Counted from the stretch's first letter, positions 36,580-48,106 are shown. The stretch: DNA of 64,000 bases from Proteus faecis (GCF_003144395.1 NZ_PENZ01000037.1:1-64000); one strand, 5' to 3'. The notes: a model not told the origin generated them from the sequence alone. A program made the numbers and translations.

Positions 36580-37698
36580 TTATGCAGTTTTACGACGGCT
36601 TCTTGCCATATAGCTCAGTAAAACACCCATAACAGACAGAATGAAACCAACAAAAGCGGCGCCAACTAAAATCAGGGCACGTTTAGGTGCATCTTTTTTA
36701 GTCGGTTCGTAAGGCTTCAACATATATTTGAATGGTACAAATTGAAGATCATCTAATTTTACTTTTTCTAATTGCTTCATATTGTATAAACGGTTTTTCA
36801 GATCAGAACTTACCGTTGTTGGGTCTGTGATAGCTTCTGTAATGGCTAATTTACTGCTTAACGCATCAGAACCCATGGCAATAGAATAATCAGGGTCATC
36901 TTTAATCTGTGCACCCTCACTGGAAATTGGTTTTTTAACTCCAGCGGCATTTGCGATTTCTAACGCATATTTTAGACGTTGCACATTCACATTACGCGCA
37001 TTAGCGATACGCTCTAAATCCATTTCATAGGCTTTTTGTGCAAAACTTAATTTACGCTCAATTTGATCATCAATTTCGTCTTTTACTTCCATTCGTACTT
37101 TGGTAGAAATAAAACGAATATAACCAGAAAGCAAATCGTAAGCTTCTTCAGGCGTTGGGGCGGTAAAACTTAAATTAATTTCCCCACTAAACTCTTCATC
37201 ACTATTCTTGCTATCCGATGATTTTAAATTAATATCTTTCGTTACAATATCTTCAATTAATCTACGCTTATCTAATGGCGTTGGTTCTTCCATTTTTGCC
37301 AGTAAGCTTTTGTAGTAGTCAGTACTAACTAAAAATTCTTCACGTAAAACACGAGAATTATAGTTATTGATAAATTTTTGATAAACAGATGAACCATTCA
37401 CACCTGTATCAACATCCACTAAGCTAAGCTCAGTCAATGTTGCTCTTAATTGCTTCATTTCATCGAGCATTGGCTTGGTAATTGCAGCTTGGCTAGTCCA
37501 TTTTTGTGGTAAAAAGCTTGCAACAGTAAAGCCAACGATAGCAAATAATAACGTGATACCAATAATGACAAACTTTGATTTATAAATAACAGAAAATAAT
37601 TCAAAAAGATCGATTTCATCATTCTGTTTTAGATAGAAATCGTCAAAATGTCCTTTATCAATTTCTGAAGATTGTGGTTTTGAAAGCTTACTATTCAT
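36580..37698 (-). CDS. Chain-length regulator of the Wzz/FepE family
   Basis: 372 residues from the ATG at 37698 (GGCAGGAAA before it). N-terminal helix KFVIIGITLLFAIVGFTVASFLPQKW (about 42-68), a ~270-residue periplasmic coiled region with W-T-S-Q-A-A-I-T-K-P after the first helix, and a C-terminal helix (ALILVGAAFVGFILSVMGVLLSYMARSRRK), with a short Pro-containing stretch before it (FKYMLKPYEPTKKDAPKRA). This layout belongs to proteins setting the number of O-antigen or other polysaccharide repeats. It lies between gsk and hemH, where E. coli has aes, so the locus was changed. Whether it is the main O-antigen Wzz is not shown. Confidence 0.88.
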   Translation of the reverse strand: MNSKLSKPQSSEIDKGHFDDFYLKQNDEIDLFELFSVIYKSKFVIIGITLLFAIVGFTVASFLPQKWTSQAAITKPMLDEMKQLRATLTELSLVDVDTGVNGSSVYQKFINNYNSRVLREEFLVSTDYYKSLLAKMEEPTPLDKRRLIEDIVTKDINLKSSDSKNSDEEFSGEINLSFTAPTPEEAYDLLSGYIRFISTKVRMEVKDEIDDQIERKLSFAQKAYEMDLERIANARNVNVQRLKYALEIANAAGVKKPISSEGAQIKDDPDYSIAMGSDALSSKLAITEAITDPTTVSSDLKNRLYNMKQLEKVKLDDLQFVPFKYMLKPYEPTKKDAPKRALILVGAAFVGFILSVMGVLLSYMARSRRKTA

Positions 37699-37861
37699 TT
37701 TCCTGCCTAAATTTATGTAATGCAGTGTCCGTTTATCAGCACTTTTAGTGATTTCCACTAAAAGACTTAAAAAATGAGAAAAGATAAGTTTATATATAAC
37801 TGAAATATGATCAAATTAATATATCATCAAATCCGATAATTTTATTTATCGAATTCAGTAA

Positions 37862-38842
37862 TTATTTTTCGCATACCTCTCGGATCATCGCTTCTAGCAA
37901 GTCAATATGCTCAATTTCAGCATTTAATGCCGGAATGTATTCGTACTGTTTACCACCACCATGAATAAAGAACTCTCGGTTCTGTTCATTAATTTCTTCT
38001 AATGTTTCCAAGCAATCAGATGAAAATCCTGGACATACAACCTGCACATGTTCAACCCCTTCACTTCCCAGCTTTTCCATCGTTTTATCTGTATAAGGCG
38101 ATAACCAAGGTTCACGACCAAAGCGTGATTGGAATGTCAGCATAACCTGTTCCTTAGGATAACCTAACCGCTCTTCTAATTGCGCTTTTAGTTTTTCTGT
38201 TGTGAGACAACACTCATCATAATAAATATCCCCCGTTTTGATAAAACGCTCCGGAATACCATGAAAAGAGAGAATTAAACGATCGGGTTTACCATATTGC
38301 TGAAAGCTTTTCTCAATAGAGGTGACAAGTGCTTTGATATAAAGAGGATGTGTAGGATAACTACGAATAAAGTGAAGAGAAGGTATTGTACGCATGTCTT
38401 TAAAAACTCGGCTAACACCATCAAATACCGCAGCAGAAGTAGAGCAAGAGTATTGAGGATAAAGTGGTAACAAAATAATGCTCTCAACACCTTGTTGTAA
38501 TAGCTTTTCCACCCCTTCATTTAGTGATGGGTTACCATAACACATCCCTAGTTCCACGGGTATATTAGGTAATCGCTGCGCAACAGCACGTTGTTGCGCT
38601 CGGCTATAAACTAAAAGAGGTGAACCTTCATCCATCCAAATCTGTTGATATAACTTAGCTACCTTAGGTGAACGAAACGGTAATATCACCCCTTGTAATA
38701 TTGGTTTCCAAATCAAAGGAGAAATATCAACAACACGAGGATCGCTAAGAAATTGTGCTAAATAACGTCGAACAGCACCCGTTGTCGGCGCATCAGGTGT
38801 GCCAAGATTAACCAAAAGAACACCATACTTAGCATCATTCAT
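37862..38842 (-). CDS. hemH: Ferrochelatase
   Basis: 326 residues (E. coli 320). Inserts Fe2+ into protoporphyrin IX, the last step of heme synthesis, at the inner membrane. Signatures: [14 protein letters not shown] at the N-terminus, [16 protein letters not shown], the metal/catalytic His in [10 protein letters not shown], and [15 protein letters not shown] near the C-terminus with the conserved Glu. Divides gsk/wzz from adk on the same strand; the 163-base gap to adk holds the adk terminator. Confidence 0.97.
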   Translation of the reverse strand: MNDAKYGVLLVNLGTPDAPTTGAVRRYLAQFLSDPRVVDISPLIWKPILQGVILPFRSPKVAKLYQQIWMDEGSPLLVYSRAQQRAVAQRLPNIPVELGMCYGNPSLNEGVEKLLQQGVESIILLPLYPQYSCSTSAAVFDGVSRVFKDMRTIPSLHFIRSYPTHPLYIKALVTSIEKSFQQYGKPDRLILSFHGIPERFIKTGDIYYDECCLTTEKLKAQLEERLGYPKEQVMLTFQSRFGREPWLSPYTDKTMEKLGSEGVEHVQVVCPGFSSDCLETLEEINEQNREFFIHGGGKQYEYIPALNAEIEHIDLLEAMIREVCEK

Positions 38843-38960
38843 ACTATGACTCCTTAGAGTTATTTTATTAGGATAACCAAAGAGTAGAAGAATAAAGGAA
38901 AATAATAGATTGTGCTTGTCAATTTATTGGATTGAACTCTTTACCTTATTTTCTAGAGAT

Positions 38961-38987
38961 AAAAAAAATCCCGGCTAAACCGGGATT
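38961..38987 (-). terminator. Terminator after adk
   Basis: Stem AATCCCGG/CCGGGATT, loop CTAAA, with an A-run at its left (T-run in the minus-strand transcript). Confidence 0.9.
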
Positions 38988-39005
38988 AATCATCACAATG
39001 ACGCA

Positions 39006-39677
<672 letters not shown>

Positions 39678-39764
39678 TTATATTTAAACTCGAAAACGCA
39701 TTACCATACCATTTTGTGAGGTCATCGCTCAAGAAATCACGGTAGCGATTGCATTTTATTTTTA

Positions 39765-39809
39765 TCGAAAAAGAAAAAACCACGCTATCTCTTCAGATAA
39801 ACGTGGTTT
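39765..39809 (-). terminator. Terminator after htpG
   Basis: Stem AAACCACG/CGTGGTTT (39777-39784, 39802-39809) with an inner TATCT-CTTC-AGATA hairpin; the A-rich left flank is the U-tail of the minus-strand transcript. Confidence 0.85.
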
Positions 39810-39831
39810 AAATGTTTGAAAACGAAAACAG

Positions 39832-41715
39832 TTACGCTTTTTGAACTAAAAGTTGATTCACTAAGCGAATAAACTGGTTTGGATCCTCTAAAGAGCCTCT
39901 TTCAGCAAATAAAGCCTGATCCAGTAATAAATTAACCCAATCCGCAAATAGCGCTTCATCTGTTAGTTCTGCTGTTTGCTTAACTAATGGATGATTTGGA
40001 TTTAGCTCAAAGTTGTATTTCACTTCTGGCACTTCTTGCCCTGCTGCAGCAAACAATTTGGCCATTTGTGTTGTCATTTCATCCGCACTGGTTGTCACAA
40101 TGGCAGGCGTATCTGTTAAACGATGTGTTAATTTCACATCTTTAACTTTATCTCCCAGCAAGGTTTTAATGCGCTCAACAAAAGGAGCTAATTGTTTATC
40201 TGTTTCTTCTTGCTCAGCATGTTTCTCTTCATCAGCAAGTTTATCCAGAGATTCATCTGCTTTACTAACAGACTGGAATGATTTGCCATCAAACTCAGTC
40301 AGATAGTTCATCATCCACTCATCTATACGATCAGATAACAGCAGTACTTCAATGCCTTTTTTACGGAACAGCTCTAAATGCGGACTGTTTTTCGCAGCAG
40401 CATAGCTATCAGCAGTGATGTAATAGATTTTCTCTTGGCCTTCAACCATACGGCTAACGTAATCTTCCAGTGAAACAGTTTGAGCATCACTGTCGTTATG
40501 CGTTGACGCAAAACGTAATAATTTAGCAATTGTTTCAATGTTAGATGAGTCTTCTGCAGGACCTTCTTTTAAGACTAAACCAAACTCTTTCCAGAATGCT
40601 TGATACTCTTCCGGCTTGTTTTCTGCCAGTTTTTGTAACATCTGTAATGCACGTTTAGTTAATGCACTGCGTAAATTACGTGTAACAGAGCTATCTTGTA
40701 AAATTTCACGAGAAACATTTAACGGTAAATCATTAGAATCAACTAACCCACGGATAAAACGCAGGTAATTAGGCATAAACTGCTCAGCTTCATCCATAAT
40801 AAAGACACGCTGTACATACAGTTTTAAACCATGACGTTGTTCACGATTCCATAAATCCCAAGGTGCTTTTGAAGGCACATATAATAAGCTTGTATACTCT
40901 TGCTTACCTTCTACACGGTTATGTACCCAGCTTAATGGGTCAGCAAAATCATGAGAGATATGTTTATAAAACTCTTTATACTCTTCATCACTCACTTCGG
41001 CTTTATTACGAGTCCAAAGTGCTTGCGCTTTATTAATTTTTTCCCATGTCACTGTGCCGTCTTCTTCATTTTTCGTTTCAATTTCAACAGGCAGAGAAAT
41101 ATGGTCAGAATATTTACTAATAATGCTACGCAGACGCCAATCATCTAAATACTCATCTTCACCTTCACGTAAATGAAGTGTGATGTCAGTACCACGATCA
41201 GCCTTTTCAATATCAGCAACGGTGTAATCGCCTTCACCTTCAGATTCCCAAAAAACACCTTTATCTGCGCTTTCACCTGCAGCTCGAGTACGTACTGTCA
41301 CTTTATCTGCAACAATAAACGCAGAATAGAACCCAACACCAAACTGACCAATTAGTTGGCTATCTTTAGCTTGATCTTGTCCGATAGATTCTAAAAATGA
41401 TTTTGTCCCTGATTTTGCGATAGTACCCAGGTTATCAATGACTTCATCACGAGTCATACCAATACCATTATCACTGATAGTCAAAGTACGTGCTTCTTTA
41501 TCAGTGGAAATACGCACATGCAAATCGCCGTTATTTTCATAAAGCGCTGCATCTGATAATGCTCGGAAACGCAATTTATCAGCCGCATCTGATGCATTAG
41601 AAATCAATTCGCGAAGGAAAATTTCTTTATTGGAGTAAAGAGAATGGATCATTAATTGAAGAAGTTGTTTAACTTCTGACTGAAATCCTCTTGTTTCCTG
41701 ACCTTTCATACTCAT
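39832..41715 (-). CDS. htpG: Molecular chaperone HtpG (Hsp90)
   Basis: 627 residues (E. coli 624). GHKL-type N-terminal ATPase with [39 protein letters not shown] and [12 protein letters not shown]; the middle domain (about 230-500) with NLRSAL; and a C-terminal dimerisation domain. Two ATGs (41715, and 41709 which matches the E. coli start MKGQETRGF) are both possible behind GAGG. After htpG E. coli has recR upstream; here purT follows instead. Confidence 0.97.
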   Translation of the reverse strand: MSMKGQETRGFQSEVKQLLQLMIHSLYSNKEIFLRELISNASDAADKLRFRALSDAALYENNGDLHVRISTDKEARTLTISDNGIGMTRDEVIDNLGTIAKSGTKSFLESIGQDQAKDSQLIGQFGVGFYSAFIVADKVTVRTRAAGESADKGVFWESEGEGDYTVADIEKADRGTDITLHLREGEDEYLDDWRLRSIISKYSDHISLPVEIETKNEEDGTVTWEKINKAQALWTRNKAEVSDEEYKEFYKHISHDFADPLSWVHNRVEGKQEYTSLLYVPSKAPWDLWNREQRHGLKLYVQRVFIMDEAEQFMPNYLRFIRGLVDSNDLPLNVSREILQDSSVTRNLRSALTKRALQMLQKLAENKPEEYQAFWKEFGLVLKEGPAEDSSNIETIAKLLRFASTHNDSDAQTVSLEDYVSRMVEGQEKIYYITADSYAAAKNSPHLELFRKKGIEVLLLSDRIDEWMMNYLTEFDGKSFQSVSKADESLDKLADEEKHAEQEETDKQLAPFVERIKTLLGDKVKDVKLTHRLTDTPAIVTTSADEMTTQMAKLFAAAGQEVPEVKYNFELNPNHPLVKQTAELTDEALFADWVNLLLDQALFAERGSLEDPNQFIRLVNQLLVQKA

Positions 41716-41941
41716 TTTTACCTCAATTAATCCTAATTTGGCGAAAAAAATCGATATGAGTAAAAAGTGGGGATAGTTAAGCTAGTTTCAAGGGTCGAGT
41801 AAAAAATTAAGCTAATAAAAGTGATTACCCCCCTTATATGATGAAAGTTTGAGCCCAAATAATACTTACTGGATGTTTTTACCGCTAAGTTGATAATATT
41901 CACTTAGCGGTAGAATAGGCTAACTTAGATTACATTTCTAA

Positions 41942-43126
41942 TTATTTAGCATCACTTACAACGATTGCTTTTGCACCTGCTTTTGCTTCATCTAATGCGT
42001 GTTTTATCGTATCAGCGTGAGCAAGTACAACACCTAAACGACGAGATCCGGCAATTTCAGGCTTCGCAAAAAGGCGAATTTGACGATCCGCCTTCAACGC
42101 TTTTTCAATACCGGAATAAACGATATTCGTACTATAAAGCGCTGGTAAAATAACCGCGGATGCACAAGGACCTAATTGACGAATACCACCAATGGGATAG
42201 CCTAAAAAAGCACGAACATGAAGCGCAAACTCTGATAAGTCTTGAGAAATGAGTGTCACCAATCCTGTATCATGAGGACGAGGTGAGACTTCATTAAAAA
42301 ATACCTCATCACCTTGAACAAATAACTCAACACCAAATAAACCATATCCCCCTAAGTTTTCAACCACTTTACTTGCGATATGCTGTGCTTTAGCAAGTGC
42401 AATATCACTCATCTTTTGAGGTTGCCATGATTCACGGTAATCCCCTTTTTCTTGTCGATGACCAATAGGAGCACAAAAATGGATCCCATCGACAGCGTGA
42501 ATAGTCAGTAAAGTGATCTCAAAATCAAACGGGATCATTTTTTCAACAATAACACGACCTTTTCCTGCTCGTCCGCCCTCTTGCGAGTAAGTCCAAGCTT
42601 GAGCTAAATCGTTTTCATTACGAATAACACTTTGCCCTTTTCCGGATGAGCTCATGACAGGTTTTACAATACAAGGAAAACCTATTGCTAAAGCGGCTTT
42701 TTTAAAACTCACTTCATCATCAACAAATTGATAGTTCGATGTAGGTAAATGTAGTGTTTCCGCGGCTAAACGACGGATCCCTTCTCTATCCATAGTGAGC
42801 TTTACAGCACGGGCACAAGGAACCACTTGTTGCCCCGCTTGTTCTAATTCAAGCAATAATGTTGTAGCAATAGCTTCAATTTCTGGAACAATAAAATCAG
42901 GTCGCTCTTGTTCAATTACTTGCTTTAATGCGTCGCTATCCAGCATATTTACAACATGATAGCGATGAGCAACATGCATAGCAGGAGCATTGAGATAGCG
43001 ATCAACGGCAATAACTTCAATGCCTAAGCGTTGGCATTCTATCGCGACTTCTTTGCCTAATTCACCAGCACCTAATAACATCACTTTTGTTGCACTTGCT
43101 GTAAGAGCCGTACCCAACACTGTCAT
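41942..43126 (-). CDS. purT: Formate-dependent phosphoribosylglycinamide formyltransferase
   Basis: 394 residues (E. coli 392). ATP-grasp enzyme that makes formyl-GAR from formate, ATP and GAR in purine synthesis. Visible: [48 protein letters not shown] (ATP-binding) and [19 protein letters not shown] PurR box lies 34 bases upstream of the start. Confidence 0.97.
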   Translation of the reverse strand: MTVLGTALTASATKVMLLGAGELGKEVAIECQRLGIEVIAVDRYLNAPAMHVAHRYHVVNMLDSDALKQVIEQERPDFIVPEIEAIATTLLLELEQAGQQVVPCARAVKLTMDREGIRRLAAETLHLPTSNYQFVDDEVSFKKAALAIGFPCIVKPVMSSSGKGQSVIRNENDLAQAWTYSQEGGRAGKGRVIVEKMIPFDFEITLLTIHAVDGIHFCAPIGHRQEKGDYRESWQPQKMSDIALAKAQHIASKVVENLGGYGLFGVELFVQGDEVFFNEVSPRPHDTGLVTLISQDLSEFALHVRAFLGYPIGGIRQLGPCASAVILPALYSTNIVYSGIEKALKADRQIRLFAKPEIAGSRRLGVVLAHADTIKHALDEAKAGAKAIVVSDAK

Positions 43127-43159
43127 TTTTTATCCTCACTATTAATCAAAACCACAATC

Positions 43160-43175
43160 ACGCAAACGATTGCTT
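43160..43175. promoter_or_regulatory. PurR operator upstream of purT
   Basis: ACGCAAACGATTGCTT agrees with the PurR consensus ACGCAAACGTTTGCGT at 14 of 16 positions and lies just upstream of purT, overlapping the likely promoter (TATATAAAAG on the minus strand). Confidence 0.85.
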
Positions 43176-43250
43176 TTATATAGCATAGCGGATTTAGCAT
43201 GATAGAAAAATAGCCAGATAAAAAAATAATCAAACAGGAAAATAAAACAA

Positions 43251-44162
43251 TTACACCGTTTGGCTACGTTTTCCTTTTTGAATTTTTAGATAATTAAGAC
43301 GTTTGCGAATAAGAGCCAATATACAGCATAAAAGCCCTAACCAAATCAACGAGAAACTCACGCCTTTTACTTCATCAAAAGCTTCATGGAATAAGAAAAC
43401 AGCCAATAAAAATTGAATAGTAGGCTCAATATATTGTGCTAATCCGATTACAGTTAATGTGGTTCGTTTGACTGCTGCGGTAAAGAACAATAATGGCAAT
43501 ATAGTGACAGGTGCGGTTAGAATATAATAAAAACGAGTCAGATTATCTGCGGAAGGTAATGCGCTTTTATCTGTTATCAACAACCAAATAGTAACCCCTA
43601 TTGCTAATGGCATTAACCAGAGTGTTTCGATAAATAAAGAAGTGATCACATCAAAACGAATAAACTTACGGATCAAGCCATATACAGCAAATGCCCCCCC
43701 CATCATAATAGCGAGTACAGGTAATTCACCGTACATCCACAATTGGTACCCCACTCCCGCACAAATTAAGGTAACCGCCCATTTTTCTGCTAGATTAAGC
43801 TTTTCTTTAAGAAAGATGACACCTAATAAAATAGAGAAGAGTGGATTAATAAAATATCCCAAGCTCGCCTCTAATACTTGTTGATGTGTTAATGCATAGG
43901 TAAATGTACACCAAGAAACGGCCATAGCCATTGAGCTAAATAGGCACATAAAAATAGAGCGCTTATCCTGTAAAACAACGCGCCATCGTGTCCTATTTTT
44001 AATAAAGAGTCGTACTAGTAATAAAAGAGGGATAGACCAGATCAAACGTTGAGCCAACATTTCTAACGGTTGCGCCCCAGGTAACAGACGATAAAACAGA
44101 GGCGTTATTCCCCAAAGAATATACGAAAAAATGGCTAATACCGCGCCTGATTGAGCCCACAT
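43251..44162 (-). CDS. rarD: EamA-family transporter RarD
   Basis: 303 residues (E. coli 296). Ten predicted helices with two EamA repeats; ILWGITPLFYRLL at the start, QRLIWSIPLLLLV, CTFTYALTHQQVLEASLGYFINPLFSILLGVIFLKEKL and GLAQYIEPTIQFLLAVFLFHE are diagnostic of RarD. The E. coli gene was named for chloramphenicol sensitivity, but its natural substrate is not established. Confidence 0.93.
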   Translation of the reverse strand: MWAQSGAVLAIFSYILWGITPLFYRLLPGAQPLEMLAQRLIWSIPLLLLVRLFIKNRTRWRVVLQDKRSIFMCLFSSMAMAVSWCTFTYALTHQQVLEASLGYFINPLFSILLGVIFLKEKLNLAEKWAVTLICAGVGYQLWMYGELPVLAIMMGGAFAVYGLIRKFIRFDVITSLFIETLWLMPLAIGVTIWLLITDKSALPSADNLTRFYYILTAPVTILPLLFFTAAVKRTTLTVIGLAQYIEPTIQFLLAVFLFHEAFDEVKGVSFSLIWLGLLCCILALIRKRLNYLKIQKGKRSQTV

Positions 44163-44394
44163 TTAATGTTCCATCAATAAAAGTCAATAAGGTTTAATAT
44201 CATACGCTTAAAACAGACAGAACAATATGATCAGCATCGCTGATTGATCAAACATCAATACGACGACATAGACAAGATAAAAAAAATCTCCACAAATAAC
44301 GATTCCGAGAAAAGTCGTTATAAATGGAGAATTGGAAAATACCATTAAGGGAAAACCGTGGTAAAAACCACAACCAGAAAAAATAGGTAAGTTG

Positions 44395-45342
44395 TTAGAA
44401 AATCTCCCTAACATGTAACGGTGGTTGCTGCTGAACAAAATCACGTAATTTTTTACGACTTGGTGCTGCGGCTATCGCCCCTTTTTGGGTCGTGGCTAAA
44501 GCACCACAAGCAGCCGCTTGTGTCACTATTTTTGATAGATATTGTTCATCTTCAGCAAAACCATATTCAGCAAGCGCGGCTAACAAACCTGACATAAAAG
44601 CATCACCAGCACCGGTTGTATCAATACATTCAACGATAAAGGCGCTAAATGCGACTTGAGTATTTGGCGTAAAAACTAAACAACCTTTAGAGCCTTGAGT
44701 GATCACTTTTAAACGAGCGGGATAATCTTCTAATTTATTAAGTGCATTATTCAATGTCACTTCTTGTGTCATCCATGTAAGCTCATCTTCTGATAATTTT
44801 AATATGTCAGCTTTACGCGCATATTGATCAATAACTTCACGCATTTCTTCGTGATCACGCCACATTTGAGGGCGTAAATTAATATCAAAACTCAGCAGTG
44901 AATCGCTTTCTTTAACATTTTTGATTGCACAATCTAATGTCGAGCGACAAATGGGATTCACTAATGCTAAAGAGCAAAAATGCAAAATATCTTTATCAAA
45001 AGCAGGTAAAGATTTTTCGGTTAAAAATTGATCCGCAGACTCAGCCACTAAGAAAGTAAAATCACGCTCACCATTTTCTTGTAAAGAGACAAGAACAGTA
45101 CTGGTGCGGTGAAACTCATCAAACTCCATTGCACGAGTATCCACACCCAGGTCAAATAATGTTTTTTGCATAAAATGGCCGAACGCATCTTCACCAACTC
45201 GTCCAATAAAACCACTTTGTTGACCAAGCTTAGCAACACCAGCAGCAACATTGACAGGCGCACCACCAGCGCATGCTTCATATTGCATGTTTTGCAATGG
45301 GATCAAGTCAACAACAGCGTCACCTAAAGACCAGACTTTCAT
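44395..45342 (-). CDS. scrK: Fructokinase of the sucrose cluster
   Basis: 315 residues, PfkB family. Starts KVWSLGDAVVDLIP, then CAGGAPVNVAAGVAKLG, FIGRVGEDAFGHFM, RTSTVLVSL, LSFDINLRPQMW, LKLSEDE, ITQGSKGCLVF, and the catalytic DTTGAGDAFMSGLL with its base Asp; C-terminus GALATTQKGAIAA. This is the ScrK form; it phosphorylates free fructose released from sucrose. The related aminoimidazole riboside kinase is an alternative, but the divergent scrB and nearby scrR support fructokinase. Confidence 0.88.
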   Translation of the reverse strand: MKVWSLGDAVVDLIPLQNMQYEACAGGAPVNVAAGVAKLGQQSGFIGRVGEDAFGHFMQKTLFDLGVDTRAMEFDEFHRTSTVLVSLQENGERDFTFLVAESADQFLTEKSLPAFDKDILHFCSLALVNPICRSTLDCAIKNVKESDSLLSFDINLRPQMWRDHEEMREVIDQYARKADILKLSEDELTWMTQEVTLNNALNKLEDYPARLKVITQGSKGCLVFTPNTQVAFSAFIVECIDTTGAGDAFMSGLLAALAEYGFAEDEQYLSKIVTQAAACGALATTQKGAIAAAPSRKKLRDFVQQQPPLHVREIF

Positions 45343-45440
45343 AATCTCTCCTGAAGATAAGCAATTATTTTTCTTAACTATATTCTGTTCTTATGACTAT
45401 TCATAACGAATAAGTAAATATATTGCTCGTAAATCCACAC

Positions 45441-45454
45441 TGATAACGTTAACA
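45441..45454. promoter_or_regulatory. LacI-type operator (ScrR site 1)
   Basis: TGATAACGTTAACA, quasi-palindromic around a central CG, in the 272-base divergent space between scrK and scrB. It shares the pattern TGWTAWCGTTAACA with the site at 45510-45523, so both are likely ScrR operators. Confidence 0.65.
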
Positions 45455-45509
45455 TAATAAGATAATATGATAAAGTCAATCTCATACATCGTATTTTTTT
45501 CACTCTAAA

Positions 45510-45523
45510 TGTTATCGTTAACA
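45510..45523. promoter_or_regulatory. LacI-type operator (ScrR site 2)
   Basis: TGTTATCGTTAACA, outer arms TGTTA/TAACA perfectly symmetric, 92 bases before scrB. The 69-base spacing to site 1 (start to start) could allow looping by a tetramer, but this is an inference. Confidence 0.65.
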
Positions 45524-45614
45524 ACAGGAGTAATAGTGTGATTAGTCTGTTCTTTACCTTTTCTGTGCTCTTAAAAACACACTAATAACTCTAAAATAGA
45601 ATAAGGATAATGAT

Positions 45615-47081
45615 ATGAAACACCGCTTAGAACAATCAACAACAGCCTTACATACTTTGATTGAAAAACGAGGCAACAAATTTTATCCCCAGTTTCATTT
45701 AGCTGCGCCCGCGGGTTGGTTAAATGATCCTAATGGTCTTATTTATCATGATGGTTTATATCATGCCTTTTATCAGCACCATCCTTATTCTCAAGATTGG
45801 GGGCCTATGCATTGGGGACATGCTACAAGCGCCGATATGATCCACTGGCAACACCAACCCATTGCGTTAGCACCGGGAGATGAGTACGACAAAAGTGGTT
45901 GTTTCTCAGGATCAGCAATTAGCCATGAAGGTAAACTCTATCTTTTCTATACAGGACACAATTGGTTAGGCGCCGAAGGGGATGATAGCCAAATCTATGA
46001 AGCACAATGTGTTGCTATCAGTGAAGATGGCATTCATTTTGAGAAAAAAGGCATCGTTTTAGAACCCCCTAAAGGCTATATGCATTTTCGTGATCCTAAA
46101 GTCTGGTATCAAGAAGGTAAATGGTGGATGGTTGTTGGTGCACGTGATGAAAAAGATCAAGGACAAGTCCTACTCTTCTCTAGCGAAACCTTATTTGTAG
46201 AGGGACAGCAGTGGAACAACGATTACACTGTTTTAGGAAAAACGGATGATAAAAATGTCTATATGTGGGAGTGCCCTGATTTCTTCCCGATTAGTCAAGA
46301 AAACGAATTTGCAATCGTCTTTTCACCACAAGGAAAACGCGCTGAAGGCTATCAATATCGCAACCTCTTTCAATCAGGTGCATTAATTGGCAAGTGGTCA
46401 CCAAATCAACCTTTTAAACCACAAGGGCACTTTATTGAACTTGATAATGGCCATGACTATTATGCGCCACAATCATTTACAACACCTGATGGTCGCCGTG
46501 TTTCTATGGGATGGATGGATATGTGGAATTCACCAATGCCTACAAAATCTGAGTTTTGGTCTGGCTGTTTTACACTCCCTCGTGAAATCACTTTTGATAA
46601 ATCTAAAAATCGCTTACGCATGCTCCCCGTTAAAGAAGTGGAATCATTACGTCAAGAAAAACAGACTATCCAGCCAGTAACACTCAGTAATCAATCTATC
46701 GAGCTAGTAAATAATACCCAAGCTATCGAACTCGATTTAACATTATCTTTAGACAGTCACGCTGAGAAATTTGGCTTATGGATAGGTGAAGGGCTTGAGC
46801 TTTTTGTTGATAATCAATCACATCGTTTAGTTCTTAACCGTCATTATCCTCAGCATAATATAAGTGGGGCTAGAAGTATTCCATTACCTGAAGGTTGTGA
46901 ATTGAACTTACGTATTTTTATTGATCGTTCATCAATTGAAGTCTTTGTAAACAAAGGGGAATTCACCCTAAGCAGTCGATATTATGCTCAACAAGATACC
47001 CAAGCTTTACATCTTTTTGCCATGAATGGTGATGCAACATTGATTAATGGTGAATATTGGCAACTAAACAGTATTTACTGA
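45615..47081 (+). CDS. scrB: Sucrose-6-phosphate hydrolase / beta-fructofuranosidase (GH32)
   Basis: 488 residues, no signal peptide, so intracellular. GH32 blocks: WLNDPNGLIYHDG with the nucleophile Asp, FSGSAI, FRDPKVW (transition-state Asp), WECPDFF with the acid/base Glu, and a C-terminal beta-sandwich with RIFIDRSSIEVFVN. It cleaves sucrose or sucrose-6-phosphate into glucose(-6-P) and fructose, for which ScrK is the next enzyme. Divergent from scrK, convergent with scrR. Confidence 0.92.
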   Translation: MKHRLEQSTTALHTLIEKRGNKFYPQFHLAAPAGWLNDPNGLIYHDGLYHAFYQHHPYSQDWGPMHWGHATSADMIHWQHQPIALAPGDEYDKSGCFSGSAISHEGKLYLFYTGHNWLGAEGDDSQIYEAQCVAISEDGIHFEKKGIVLEPPKGYMHFRDPKVWYQEGKWWMVVGARDEKDQGQVLLFSSETLFVEGQQWNNDYTVLGKTDDKNVYMWECPDFFPISQENEFAIVFSPQGKRAEGYQYRNLFQSGALIGKWSPNQPFKPQGHFIELDNGHDYYAPQSFTTPDGRRVSMGWMDMWNSPMPTKSEFWSGCFTLPREITFDKSKNRLRMLPVKEVESLRQEKQTIQPVTLSNQSIELVNNTQAIELDLTLSLDSHAEKFGLWIGEGLELFVDNQSHRLVLNRHYPQHNISGARSIPLPEGCELNLRIFIDRSSIEVFVNKGEFTLSSRYYAQQDTQALHLFAMNGDATLINGEYWQLNSIY

Positions 47082-47100
47082 TATTGAGAAGATAAGTAAG

Positions 47101-47126
47101 ACGTGAGTCTTTAAATAGACTCACGT
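47101..47126. repeat. Inverted repeat at the scrB/scrR junction
   Basis: Perfect 10-bp repeat ACGTGAGTCT/AGACTCACGT (47101-47110, 47117-47126), 20 bases after the scrB stop; the right arm is inside the last codons of scrR. Probably a terminator for convergent transcripts although no T-run follows. Confidence 0.6.
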
Positions 47127-48106
47127 TCAACTAATTGACAAGGTACGTGTACGGTATCCCTATGGTTTCTTTCTTGAATGATATGCAACGTCGCTTCTTT
47201 ACCTAACTCATAATGAGGCAGTTGTACCGTTGTTAATGGAGGATAGAACAACTCTCCTGTACCAATCATATTGTCGTATCCCAAAACAGCCACTTGCTCC
47301 GGAATACGTAACCCCATAGAAAGTAAAACTTGGTAAGCTAAAAATGCGATACGGTCATTACCACAAATGAGAATATCAAAGTCAGCTTTTTGATGAACAC
47401 AATGCTTTTTCAATATTTCAATCACATCACGGTAGTGTTCATCTCCAAATATCATCGTATATTGTTGTAGATGTGACAATGGCAACCCTGCCTCTTGCCA
47501 AGCATCTTCAACAGCTTTACGACGAATAGGACCTGCAACTGACTCTTCGGGTATATAAAAACACAAAGGACGACGATACCCTTTTTCGATGACTTTTTTC
47601 ATCGCAAAATACTGCCCATGATAATCATCGGGAATATAAGTTGGAAAAGCATGTGTTTTATCTAAGCAGTTTGCTAGCACTAAATTCTTATCAAACAACT
47701 TTTCATGTACAGTGATCTCACGCAGCCCCATAGTGGTATAGATGATACCATCTGGACGTTGAGCCAAAAGTTGCCAAATTGCATTTTCATAACAATCTTG
47801 TGCAGTCAAATTGACAACAAATGAACTCCAACCAAATTCTCTTGCGGTTTGTTCTATCGATAGAATCATTTCCACCGAAAATGGTGTCGTTGCGGTATCA
47901 ATGGCCAGAACACCAATTGATGATACTTTTGTTCCTTGACCACGAATTTTTCGTGCAGAATAATCTGGAACATAGTTAAGTTGATCAATCGCATTTTGAA
48001 CTTGTTTCAGTGTTTCTGGTTTTAATAACTCAGGGTTATTAATCGCTCTTGAGACTGTCATCAAAGAAACGGATGCAAGTCGAGCTACATCTTTCAGTGA
48101 CGCCAT
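47111..48106 (-). CDS. scrR: LacI-family transcriptional regulator ScrR
   Basis: 331 residues. N-terminal helix-turn-helix ASLKDVARLASVSLMTVSRAINNPELLKPETLKQV and hinge DYSARKIRGQ; sugar-binding core (about 60-331) with AQRPDGIIYTT, KADFDILICGNDRIAFLAYQVL and VAVLGYDNMIGTGE. In a sucrose cluster it represses scrK and scrB until fructose or fructose-1-phosphate is present; the exact inducer is inferred from relatives. Confidence 0.9.
   Translation of the reverse strand: MASLKDVARLASVSLMTVSRAINNPELLKPETLKQVQNAIDQLNYVPDYSARKIRGQGTKVSSIGVLAIDTATTPFSVEMILSIEQTAREFGWSSFVVNLTAQDCYENAIWQLLAQRPDGIIYTTMGLREITVHEKLFDKNLVLANCLDKTHAFPTYIPDDYHGQYFAMKKVIEKGYRRPLCFYIPEESVAGPIRRKAVEDAWQEAGLPLSHLQQYTMIFGDEHYRDVIEILKKHCVHQKADFDILICGNDRIAFLAYQVLLSMGLRIPEQVAVLGYDNMIGTGELFYPPLTTVQLPHYELGKEATLHIIQERNHRDTVHVPCQLVERESI

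Noticed and set aside
40013-40306. 97-codon plus-strand frame opposite htpG
   Set aside because: Reverse-strand shadow of a highly expressed gene, no ribosome site.
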